33,238 nucleotides of DNA, taken from positions 1 to 33,238 of the forward strand of contig CAUZEB010000003.1 in NCBI GenBank assembly GCA_963578655.1, written 5' to 3'. A program made the position numbers and the translations under genes. Positions 26,308-33,238 of the stretch are shown here, piece after piece (the first letter of the stretch is position 1; each line of letters opens with the position of its first letter). The notes beneath the pieces are model-generated. The model saw nothing but the letters and a program-made list of their open reading frames with translations. It was not told the DNA's origin and searched no databases. The DNA is from CAUZEB01 sp963578655 (GTDB lineage Bacteria; Chloroflexota; Dehalococcoidia; Lucifugimonadales; CAUZEB01).

Positions 26308-26391
26308 AACCACAATCCTCCAATTACTATCATCAATACATATTTAATCTCAGATACAGATATTCTAACTCTATATGGTCTCATTTTTCAT

Positions 26392-27159
26392 TTATTGACA
26401 GACAAAACCTCCATCCACGGACATGGCGTGACCTGTTACAAAAGAAGCACTATCAGAACAAAGCCAAACTGCAGGTGCTGCTATCTCCTCAGGACTGCAA
26501 AAACGTCCCATCGGTTCCTTATCTAAAAAGCGTTCCTTAAACCCAGGTAAACCTAATGCAATTCTTTCGGTCATGGGCGTATAAGCCCCACCGGGACAAA
26601 TAACATTAACCCTGATGCCATATTTGGCATTCTCTAATGCAGCGGTTTTTGTCAATCCTATTACACCATGCTTGCTGGCCGCGTATCCGGCCCCTGCTGC
26701 TATACTACCGACCAAACCTGCAATTGAAGAAGTGTTCACTATAGAACCACCGCCTTGTTTCAACATTTGGGGAATTTCATACTTCATACACAACCAAACA
26801 CCTTTCAGATTCACCCCTAGTACACTATCCCAAACTTGTTCCTCATATTGGTGAGTTGGTACACCCTGAGCACCTTCAATACCGGCATTATTAAACGCAC
26901 AATCGATTCTACCGAACTTAGCAATAGTTCCATCGACCATGTGCTTTACTTCAGAAGCCTTAGAAACGTCCGTTTGCAGAAAGACGGCTTCACCTCCCCT
27001 AGACTCAATTTCTGCAACAGTTTCAGTACCACTATAAGGATTAATATCAACGACCACGACTTTAGCACCCTTTTTTGAGAAAATCATACAGGCAGCCTTG
27101 CCTATGCCTGAACCTCCACCTGTCACAATTACTACTTTCTCTTCAAACTGATTCTCCAT
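26392..27159 (-). CDS. SDR family oxidoreductase (classical)
   Basis: The 255-residue SDR carries TGGGSGIGKAA, VVVDINPY, DCAFNNAG, the Asn of LGVNLKGVWL, and the catalytic Ser in NTSSIAG with Y-A-A-S-K in AGYAASKHGVIG. The tail ASFVTGHAMSVDGG is complete. ATG 27159 is preceded by CAAGGAGACAAGG. It follows the MDR dehydrogenase gene by 30 bases and precedes the paralogous SDR gene, so it is in the middle of a four-gene operon. Members of this shape oxidise secondary alcohols or reduce ketones; the true substrate may be set by the LLM that heads the operon. Confidence 0.91.
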   Translation of the reverse strand: MENQFEEKVVIVTGGGSGIGKAACMIFSKKGAKVVVVDINPYSGTETVAEIESRGGEAVFLQTDVSKASEVKHMVDGTIAKFGRIDCAFNNAGIEGAQGVPTHQYEEQVWDSVLGVNLKGVWLCMKYEIPQMLKQGGGSIVNTSSIAGLVGSIAAGAGYAASKHGVIGLTKTAALENAKYGIRVNVICPGGAYTPMTERIALGLPGFKERFLDKEPMGRFCSPEEIAAPAVWLCSDSASFVTGHAMSVDGGFVCQ

Positions 27160-27189
27160 CCTTGTCTCCTTGGATGCATGATTTCAAAT

Positions 27190-28230
27190 CTATGGTATGG
27201 TTACCAATATTTTCCCAAAGAAATTTATGTCTTCCATCATCTTGTGAGCTTCAGCAACCTCCGCAAGGGGAAATGACCGATAAATGACACCACGTATCAC
27301 TCCTCTGCCAGCCAATTCAATTATCTGTCTTAGGTCTTCATTACGACCCATGAAAACACCGAATATAGTCTGATGTCTCAAAAATAACAATCCGATCTGT
27401 AGGTCAACTTTATAGCCGGACGTAGCACCGCATATACCATAACGACCGCCAACCGCCAGCGAAGATATAGCATCAGTCCAAAAATCCGTTCCCACGTGAT
27501 CTAGAACTACATCGACTCCTTTGCCATCGGTTAATTCTTTCACCCTCTTTGCTACATTCTCCACGTTATAATTAATAACTTCATCTGCACCCAAGTCTCT
27601 GGCCTTATTCATTTTGTCATCCGTACTGGTAGTGGTTATCACTCTAGCCCCGATAACATTCTTTGCCACCTGTATACCTGCTGTGCCAACTCCACTGGAC
27701 GCAGAAGGGATCAGTACAGTTTCCCAGGGTTTGAGAGCAGCTTTCCTAAGCATAATAGACCAGCATGGCAAAAAGACAGTTGGCATGGAAGCCGCCTGTT
27801 CATAACTCAAATTCCGTGGAAGCTGTACAACGTTAGACGCCTCTACCGAAACATATTCTGCATAGCCACCGTTAGTAGTTACACCCAACATGCCGGAGTT
27901 TACACATAATTCAGGTTCTCCCCTTATACAAAACGCACATTCACTGCAAATTATTCTGGGGTTAACAACCACACGGTCTCCTATGTCTACTCTGGAAACA
28001 TTCGTCCCAGTCTCTACAACTTCTCCCGCGACATCACTACCCAAGATATGAGGCCCATTAAAGTCGATTCTAGTACCTCTCTGGCCTGCTCTAGTAAAGA
28101 TGTCAAGACGGTTTAGAGCACAGGCTCTCACTTTTATTTTGACTTCGGTCGGCCCAGTATCGGGTTGGTCAACTTCATCGTATACCAGAGTTTCTGTTCC
28201 ACCGTGTTTTGTAATATATACTGCCTTCAC
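27190..28230 (-). CDS. MDR-family alcohol dehydrogenase/quinone oxidoreductase-like
   Basis: The 346-residue medium-chain dehydrogenase has a structural-zinc cluster, C-x2-C-x2-C-x7-C in CSECAFCIRGEPELC, and the nucleotide-binding IPSASSGVGTAGIQVAK. The usual catalytic-zinc ligands are missing: the first Cys position reads ALNRLD and the G-H-E motif reads GSDVAGE. It therefore looks like a quinone-oxidoreductase-type reductase that keeps only structural zinc. An in-frame TTG at 28251 directly abuts the LLM stop, but GTG 28230 (MKAVYITKHGG) fits the family N-terminus and has AGGAAGG 8 bases upstream. Tight spacing to the LLM and SDR genes on either side shows an operon. Confidence 0.89.
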   Translation of the reverse strand: MKAVYITKHGGTETLVYDEVDQPDTGPTEVKIKVRACALNRLDIFTRAGQRGTRIDFNGPHILGSDVAGEVVETGTNVSRVDIGDRVVVNPRIICSECAFCIRGEPELCVNSGMLGVTTNGGYAEYVSVEASNVVQLPRNLSYEQAASMPTVFLPCWSIMLRKAALKPWETVLIPSASSGVGTAGIQVAKNVIGARVITTTSTDDKMNKARDLGADEVINYNVENVAKRVKELTDGKGVDVVLDHVGTDFWTDAISSLAVGGRYGICGATSGYKVDLQIGLLFLRHQTIFGVFMGRNEDLRQIIELAGRGVIRGVIYRSFPLAEVAEAHKMMEDINFFGKILVTIP

Positions 28231-28251
28231 TAAACTAGCCTTCCTACCCAA

Positions 28252-29208
28252 TCAGTCTACTAATGATTTAATATTTAATGCGAAATGCTCCATACGCGAT
28301 AAGGTGTTATCCAATTCGGTCTCACCAAACCTAAGCATTAGAGTGCGCACACCTAGTTCTTCAAAGACCTTTATATCATCCGATATTTCTGAGGGATTGC
28401 CCGTAAAACATCGTCGTTCACCGTCAGACAATAATTCCTTTTCTTCATTGTACCAACTAGCACTGTACGCTAAATCTATCGAGTCGGGATCACGTCCAAT
28501 CTTGTTTGCATTCTCCCGGACACGAGACAAACAACTAGAGAACTCTGTCGGAGTTCCGACCGGAAAACGTGGGTTGCTTCCAATTGGATACCAGGCATCT
28601 CCTAGTTCAGCAGCTCTTCTAAGAGCTGGCGGACTCTCCCCACCTATCCATATAGGCGGGTGCGGTTTTTGTATTGGCTTTGGTGCAAAAGTCACATCTG
28701 AGAAATTTGCGTATTTGCCTTGAAATCTTGGGTTCTCTTTCGTCCATAATTCTTTGAAGACTCTAATGTACTCATCGCTTACAGCGCCACGTTCACCATA
28801 GGGCGCAGTCCCTATAGCCGAGAATTCTTCCTGCATCCAACCTACTCCGCATCCAACAATCAAACGTCCCTCGGACAAGACATCAATCGTAGCTAAAATT
28901 TTAGCTGTTAAGACGGGGTTTCTATGAGGTAATACCATCACTGAAGTTAGTAGTCTGACCTTGGAGGTAATTGCTGATAGGAAGCTCAACTCCGCTAACT
29001 GCTCCATACATTCTCCAGATTCGCCACCGACAAAAGCTCCTGACTCGCTATAGGGATATATAGATTCTATTGACTTAGGCACAATAATATGATCACTAAC
29101 GGATAGGATATCGAATCCCAATTCTTCTCCCTTACGAGCAATTTTTCCGATATCACTTCTATTTGCCAGTGGACCTCTACTCGGTATAGTAAACCCATAT
29201 CTCATCAA
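28252..29208 (-). CDS. LLM-class F420/FMN-dependent oxidoreductase, first gene of operon
   Basis: The 318-residue luciferase-like protein has YGFTIPSRGPL at the N-terminus, VSDHIIVPKSI, TSVMVLPHRNPVLTAKILATI, VGCGVGWMQEEF and HPPIWIGGES. It is a paralogue of the protein at 22.0 kb, with the strongest match through the middle and C-terminal barrel strands. ATG 29208 has a TAAGGAG site 6 bases upstream. Its TGA stop abuts the MDR gene. Heading an operon with one MDR and two SDR genes, it could insert oxygen into or dehydrogenate a substrate that the others then oxidise. That order is inferred only from gene layout. Confidence 0.88.
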   Translation of the reverse strand: MMRYGFTIPSRGPLANRSDIGKIARKGEELGFDILSVSDHIIVPKSIESIYPYSESGAFVGGESGECMEQLAELSFLSAITSKVRLLTSVMVLPHRNPVLTAKILATIDVLSEGRLIVGCGVGWMQEEFSAIGTAPYGERGAVSDEYIRVFKELWTKENPRFQGKYANFSDVTFAPKPIQKPHPPIWIGGESPPALRRAAELGDAWYPIGSNPRFPVGTPTEFSSCLSRVRENANKIGRDPDSIDLAYSASWYNEEKELLSDGERRCFTGNPSEISDDIKVFEELGVRTLMLRFGETELDNTLSRMEHFALNIKSLVD

Positions 29209-29622
29209 ACTACTCCTTACATCGCGATTCCGTGATCCTGTCTGAATATACTTTTTGGTAATCGGAAATATAGCTAGGAAATCTTCTGTGACTCATACAC
29301 TACAGAGCTAATGTAACGTTGATCAACAACCTGGATATCTGGTTCTGCCTACATATTGCTTCAACAGACAGATAATGTCCACCCCAATTCCGGACTTACC
29401 AAATTGACGCCCTGCCGAATTGGTGTCATACGGTCATAACACACGATAAGCATTCATTCCGACAAGTCTTGTTAATGCCCATATGGATAAGTGGAACTGA
29501 GATGATCTTGTAGGTTTAAGTTTTCGTAGTCAAGAGATGAAATTTCTAAGGTTTGCAATCACTTGCCTTTCCATGGCAAGATAGCAACAATAATACAAAA
29601 TTTACTGGTGGAGGTTTGAGTT
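29209..29622. other. Divergent promoter region between the LLM operon and the SDR array
   Basis: A gene-free 414 bases shared by two divergent transcription units. It contains an inverted repeat, CCAATTCCGG (29384-29393) with CCGAATTGG (29415-29423), matching apart from one extra base, and a leader hairpin near the SDR array described separately. No clear -35/-10 pair was recognised. Confidence 0.45.
29562..29580 (+). promoter_or_regulatory. Leader hairpin upstream of the first array SDR gene
   Basis: CTTGCC (29562-29567) pairs with GGCAAG (29575-29580) around a 7-base loop, and flanking TTGC/GCAA may extend the stem past an internal loop. It ends 42 bases before the ATG of the SDR gene. No T tract follows, so it is not a simple terminator. 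Confidence 0.4.
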
Positions 29623-30393
29623 ATGAGGATGAAAGGAAAGGTTGCTCTAATCACTGGAGCGGCTTCAGGACTTCAAGGCGAACTTATGGGATTCGGGGGA
29701 TCATCAGCTTGGATGATGGCCAAGGAAGGAGCAAAACTTGTCCTGACAGACATCAAAGAGGAAGTAGGTGTTCGCACGGTTGCACAAATGAGAGAACGTG
29801 GATTCGACGCAATATTCATGAAACTTGATGTGACAAACGAAAACGATTGGATCAATGCTATTGAGCAAACTGTGGCACAGTATGGCAAATTAGATGTGTT
29901 GGTCAATAACGCTGGGACGGGATCTCCATATACCGTAGAGGAAACAACAGAGGAAGAGTGGGACGAACAAATGGACGTGCACGCCAAGGGAACTTTCCTC
30001 GGAACAAAACATGCTATTCCAGAGATGCGTAAATCAGGTGGTGGATCAATAATCAACATCTCATCGATTAACGGATTAGTCGGGAGTCCTTCTTCTACCG
30101 CTTATCATGCTGCTAAAGGAGCCGTACGCCTCTTTACAAAGGCTGCTGCTGTGCAGTACGCCAAAGATAACATAAGAGTCAATTCTATCCATCCTGGATA
30201 TGTACTTACTCCATTGACCTTACAATCCTTCAGCAATGATGACGAAAGACAAATCAGGGTCAACAGGGTTCCTATGGACAGGTTAGGAACTGCGGACGAA
30301 ATCGGGTATGGAATACTATACCTTGCATCAGATGAATCCTCTTTTGTAACTGGTTCAGAACTCGTCATAGACGGAGGCATGACTGCACAATAG
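29623..30393 (+). CDS. SDR paralogue 1 of 4, with 7-residue insertion in the Rossmann loop
   Basis: The 256-residue SDR has the order of a classical enzyme, but its glycine loop reads TGAASG, then seven extra residues (LQGELMG), then FGGSSAW. Asp43 ends the second strand (NAD type), NNAG is at 95-98, and Ser148, Tyr161 and Lys165 (YHAAK) form the catalytic core. The usual tetrad Asn is His120 (VHAKGTFLG), as also seen in some MFE-2-type dehydrogenases. The C-terminus FVTGSELVIDGG is complete. ATG 29623 has GGAGG about 9 bases upstream. It is the first of four tandem paralogues and is separated from the next by 254 bases. Confidence 0.91.
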   Translation: MRMKGKVALITGAASGLQGELMGFGGSSAWMMAKEGAKLVLTDIKEEVGVRTVAQMRERGFDAIFMKLDVTNENDWINAIEQTVAQYGKLDVLVNNAGTGSPYTVEETTEEEWDEQMDVHAKGTFLGTKHAIPEMRKSGGGSIINISSINGLVGSPSSTAYHAAKGAVRLFTKAAAVQYAKDNIRVNSIHPGYVLTPLTLQSFSNDDERQIRVNRVPMDRLGTADEIGYGILYLASDESSFVTGSELVIDGGMTAQ

Positions 30394-30647
30394 AACCTTG
30401 TTGTGAACAAACCTTAGGTATTAGAATGCTTGACACAAAGTTGATATGAAGTGTGCAACTTATAGCATTTAACCTACTGCTTTATGTAGATCACATGGGA
30501 TATTCGGTGATGAAAATGCTTTCGAAATATTCACAGAATCATGGTCTTGACTGCACTGATCAAAACTTTAAGCGGATATTTTGAACATGCACTTTTAAAC
30601 ATATGGCAGAAAATCGATCAGTTAATATATAGGAGAAATTTGATTAC

Positions 30648-31424
30648 ATGAGACTATCAGGGAAAGTGATACTGATTACAGCAGCGGCCCATGGCATCGA
30701 AGGAAAATTGATGGGCATAGGTGGCGCTACCGCCAGAGTATTGGCTAAAGAGGGAGCAAAATTAATTGTGACGGATATCAACGCAGATGCAGGTAAGCAA
30801 ACTTGCGCCGAAATCCGTAAAGAAGGCGGATATGCTACATATGAAACGCTTGATGTATCAAATAAGCAAGACTGGATCAAAACGATTAACAAAGCAATGA
30901 CTAGATTTGGAAGGCTGGATGTATTAGTAAACTGCGCAGGCGCGAGAGGAGGACAACAGTACGCCCTGGAAGACACACCTGTTGAGGACTGGGACAGACA
31001 AATGAACGACCATGCTAAGGCAGTTTTCCTAGGAACTAAGTATGTAATCCCACATATGAGAAAGATTGGCGGAGGATCTATAATTAACATCTCCTCTATA
31101 TACGGTATCGTGGCACCACCAACATCTCCAGCATATAGCGCAGCGAAAGGGGCAATCCGAATTTTCACGAAAGCTGCAGCTATTCAATACGCAGCCGATA
31201 AAATTAGAGTCAACTCAGTCCATCCGGGTTATGTCCATACAACACAAACCAACAAAATGATGTCGGACCCCGAAGTACGTCAATGGCTTTTGGATAGAAC
31301 CCCACTGGGGAGACTCGCTAAAGGAGAGGATATAGCCCACGGAATAGTGTACCTTGCATCAGACGAGTCCTCTTTCGTTACAGGATCAGAGCTAATCATT
31401 GACGGTGGAGTAACGGCTCAGTAA
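30648..31424 (+). CDS. SDR paralogue 2 of 4, with loop insertion and altered TGxxxG motif
   Basis: The 258-residue SDR has the same 7-residue insertion, but the loop starts TAAAHG: Ala12 replaces the first Gly of TGxxxG, and the rest is GKLMGIGGATAR. Asp43 (VTDIN) is kept, NNAG is changed to NCAG, and the tetrad Asn is His in DHAKAVFLG. Ser, Tyr and Lys are intact (NISSIYG and AYSAAKGA). The Ala change sits in the turn that contacts the cofactor pyrophosphate, so binding may be weakened. ATG 30648 has TAGGAGA 9 bases upstream. The next paralogue follows after only 12 bases, with its ribosome site in the gap. Confidence 0.9.
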   Translation: MRLSGKVILITAAAHGIEGKLMGIGGATARVLAKEGAKLIVTDINADAGKQTCAEIRKEGGYATYETLDVSNKQDWIKTINKAMTRFGRLDVLVNCAGARGGQQYALEDTPVEDWDRQMNDHAKAVFLGTKYVIPHMRKIGGGSIINISSIYGIVAPPTSPAYSAAKGAIRIFTKAAAIQYAADKIRVNSVHPGYVHTTQTNKMMSDPEVRQWLLDRTPLGRLAKGEDIAHGIVYLASDESSFVTGSELIIDGGVTAQ

Positions 31425-31436
31425 TAAGAGGATATT

Positions 31437-32222
31437 ATGAGATTAGCAAATAAAGTCGCCTTGATTACCGGAAGTGCCAACGGAGCCTTAGATGATGTAA
31501 AAGGAATAGGAGGCGCCACAGCATGGATGTTCGCGAAAGAAGGAGCGAAGGTAGTATTGGCAGACATCAATGACGAAATGGGACAGAAAACTGCCTTACA
31601 GCTACGAAATATGGGATACGATTCAATCTATGTACATCTCAACGTCTCTAATGAACAAAACTGGATTAAGGCAATAAATAAGGCAGTACTAACTTACGGC
31701 AAACTGGATATTCTGGTAAACAGTGCTGGAACTATCGCTCCTTTCAGCGTTGAAGATACTACTTCAGAAGTCTGGGACGAGCAAATGAACGTACACGCCA
31801 AGGGGACTTTCCTCGGAACAAAGCACGCAATCCCAGCAATGCGTAAATCAGGCGGTGGGTCAATAATCAATATGTCATCGATTAACGGACTTGTCGCTGC
31901 AACAACCTCAACAGCGTACTGTGCCGCCAAAGGTGCGGTTCGAGTATTCTCCAAAGCAAGCGCTGTCCAATATGCAAAGGAAAATATTAGAGTGAATTCA
32001 GTACATCCTGGATATACAAAAACTCCACTGAATAGTTCTGCAAGTAAAATACCAGCAGGCATATCGCCAGAGGAAATCAAGAGGAGAATTATGACGGTTC
32101 CTTTAGGAAGAATGGCAACCTCAGACGAGATAGCGTATGGTATCCTGTTCTTGGCGTCTAACGAATCTTCTTTTATAACTGGATCCGAATTGGTCATTGA
32201 CGGGGGAGTGACCGCACAATAG
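31437..32222 (+). CDS. SDR paralogue 3 of 4, with loop insertion
   Basis: The 261-residue SDR reads TGSANG, seven extra residues (ALDDVKG) and IGGATAW in the cofactor loop. It keeps Asp43 (LADIN), has NSAG for NNAG, His in VHAKGTFLG for the tetrad Asn, and the catalytic Ser and YCAAK (STAYCAAKGA). The segment around NSSASKIPAGISPEEIKR is slightly longer than in paralogues 1 and 2 and forms part of the substrate lid. ATG 31437 has AAGAGGA 5-6 bases upstream, inside the 12-base gap after paralogue 2, so the two must be co-transcribed. Confidence 0.91.
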   Translation: MRLANKVALITGSANGALDDVKGIGGATAWMFAKEGAKVVLADINDEMGQKTALQLRNMGYDSIYVHLNVSNEQNWIKAINKAVLTYGKLDILVNSAGTIAPFSVEDTTSEVWDEQMNVHAKGTFLGTKHAIPAMRKSGGGSIINMSSINGLVAATTSTAYCAAKGAVRVFSKASAVQYAKENIRVNSVHPGYTKTPLNSSASKIPAGISPEEIKRRIMTVPLGRMATSDEIAYGILFLASNESSFITGSELVIDGGVTAQ

Positions 32223-32294
32223 CAAGCCCCCAACTATTTCCTCTGTTGAGTATGTTCCACCTAGGCCATAAATGATATTCTGGGAGAATTCTAA

Positions 32295-33083
32295 ATGAGA
32301 CTTAAAAACAAGGTTGCTCTTATAACTGGAGCGGCTATGGGGTTAAAAGAACGGAAAATGGGTATTGGTGGGGCTACCGCCTGGCTATTTGCGAAAGAAG
32401 GAGCCAGAGTCATGCTTAGCGATTACAATGAGGAGTTAGGCAAAGAAACTACTTCTCAAATACGTGAGTGCGGATACGACGCTAGGTTTATCTATTTAGA
32501 TGTTTCAGACGAGCAGAATTGGATAGATGTGATTCAAAAAACCGTATCTCTCTTCGGAAAAGTTGATATATTGATCAATAGTGCAGGTAATGTGATTTCC
32601 GCTAATATAGAAGATACGACAGTTGATATTTGGGACAAGTTGATGGCAATTCATGCCAAAGGTCCGTTCTTTGGTACCAAACATATTATTCCGGAAATGA
32701 AGAAGATAGGTGGTGGATCAATAGTCAACATATCCTCCATTAACGGGCTAACAGGTAGCGGAGCGAGTCCAGGTTATACTGCAGGGAAAGGTGCAGTTCG
32801 TATTTTTAGTAAAGCTGCTGCAATTCAATATGCAAAAGATGGTATCAGGGTGAACTCTGTTCATCCAGGCTATGTCGAGACACCCCTGAGTAGAAGTAGA
32901 GTGGGTAACTCAGGTGCTGATTCAGAAACTGAATTAGCCCGTAAGCGAATTGCTGAGACGCCCATGGGTCGAGAAGCAACGGCTACTGAATTGGCGTACG
33001 GTATACTTTACCTCGCTTCTGATGAATCCTCATTTGTTACGGGATCTGAGTTAGTAATCGATGGAGGATTCTACGCGCAATAA
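32295..33083 (+). CDS. SDR paralogue 4 of 4, with loop insertion
   Basis: The 262-residue SDR reads TGAAMG, seven extra residues (LKERKMG) and IGGATAW in the loop. Asp43 is in LSDYN, NSAG replaces NNAG, His in IHAKGPFFG replaces the tetrad Asn, and the catalytic Ser and YTAGK (PGYTAGKGAVRIF) are present. The lid region RSRVGNSGADSETELARK is longer than in paralogue 1. ATG 32295 has TGGGAGA 8-9 bases upstream. It follows paralogue 3 by 72 bases. The array may continue, since the window ends in AGGATCACCAT, which could be a ribosome site and the first two bases of another start. Confidence 0.91.
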   Translation: MRLKNKVALITGAAMGLKERKMGIGGATAWLFAKEGARVMLSDYNEELGKETTSQIRECGYDARFIYLDVSDEQNWIDVIQKTVSLFGKVDILINSAGNVISANIEDTTVDIWDKLMAIHAKGPFFGTKHIIPEMKKIGGGSIVNISSINGLTGSGASPGYTAGKGAVRIFSKAAAIQYAKDGIRVNSVHPGYVETPLSRSRVGNSGADSETELARKRIAETPMGREATATELAYGILYLASDESSFVTGSELVIDGGFYAQ

Positions 33084-33238
33084 TACTCTGAAAAACTAGT
33101 GTATTCATTCTTATCCACTGGGTCTCCACTGTCTTACACTACTCAAGGAATTTTCAGAACCCCTCTCTAGTAATTTCCCTTTGAAAAAGACATCGGAAAC
33201 TTTTCTTAGATCATTTATATTCTTTATAGGATCACCAT
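33084..33238. other. Right-edge spacer
   Basis: These 155 bases hold no gene. The last bases, AGGATCACCAT, look like a ribosome site followed by a start codon cut by the window edge, so another plus-strand gene may begin here. Confidence 0.3.

Noticed and set aside
31694..32233. Long minus-strand frames (up to 179 codons) opposite the SDR array
   Set aside because: They mirror highly conserved SDR coding sequence and have no family features of their own.
29623..33083. The four-SDR array as an assembly duplication
   Set aside because: The copies differ throughout in sequence, length and spacing, so they are old paralogues rather than repeated assembly of one gene.

Overview
The window looks like part of a chromosome from an uncultivated, moderately AT-rich marine bacterium, most likely Chloroflexota of the SAR202/Dehalococcoidia kind. 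The lineage call is an inference. It rests on an R3H-type P-loop ATPase at the left edge that resembles Chloroflexota homologues, frequent TTG/GTG starts with strong GGAGG ribosome sites, and the many luciferase-like flavin monooxygenases (LLM), short-chain dehydrogenases (SDR) and CaiB CoA-transferases that SAR202 genomes are known for. No phage genes, insertion sequences, CRISPR array, rRNA or tRNA were seen.

Layout. Positions 1-4.7 kb hold the partial R3H/AAA ATPase gene and the vitamin B6 module: pdxS-pdxT on the minus strand, divergent from a MocR/PdxR-type regulator. Their shared intergenic region carries two direct repeats, one inverse repeat and two perfect palindromes. Positions 4.7-12.2 kb hold an LLM, an MDMPI/DinB-like protein, gap, an eno-SLOG gene pair, a DUF503 (YlxP-like) gene, an unknown gene, and a small Rdx/SelW-like selenoprotein. 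The selenoprotein has an in-frame TGA in a CxxU motif, a SECIS-like hairpin behind it and a textbook terminator. Positions 12.3-14.2 kb are a decayed double-domain CaiB CoA-transferase pseudogene. Positions 14.3-20.1 kb hold a GT-C membrane glycosyltransferase with two PA14-like domains, a cupin, a D-aminoacylase-like amidohydrolase and a TauE/SafE exporter.

Positions 20.4-25.5 kb hold two different type I glutamine synthetases (one with the adenylylation tyrosine, one of the GSI-alpha type without it) with an F420/FMN-type LLM between them, then a CtBP-like 2-hydroxyacid dehydrogenase. Positions 25.5-33.1 kb are an oxidoreductase island. A minus-strand operon (LLM, MDR-family alcohol dehydrogenase, two ordinary SDRs) diverges from a plus-strand tandem array of four SDR paralogues. 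All four share an exact 7-residue insertion in the Rossmann glycine loop and a His in place of the usual tetrad Asn.

How it fits together. The pdx module makes PLP under PLP-sensing control. gap and eno are central glycolysis. The glutamine synthetases handle nitrogen. The D-aminoacylase, LLMs, SDRs and the dead CoA-transferase suggest oxidation of varied organic molecules, with the 25.5-33.1 kb island as the most coherent candidate for an uncharacterised catabolic system. The strongest single oddity is the selenoprotein, which a standard gene caller would truncate at the TGA.
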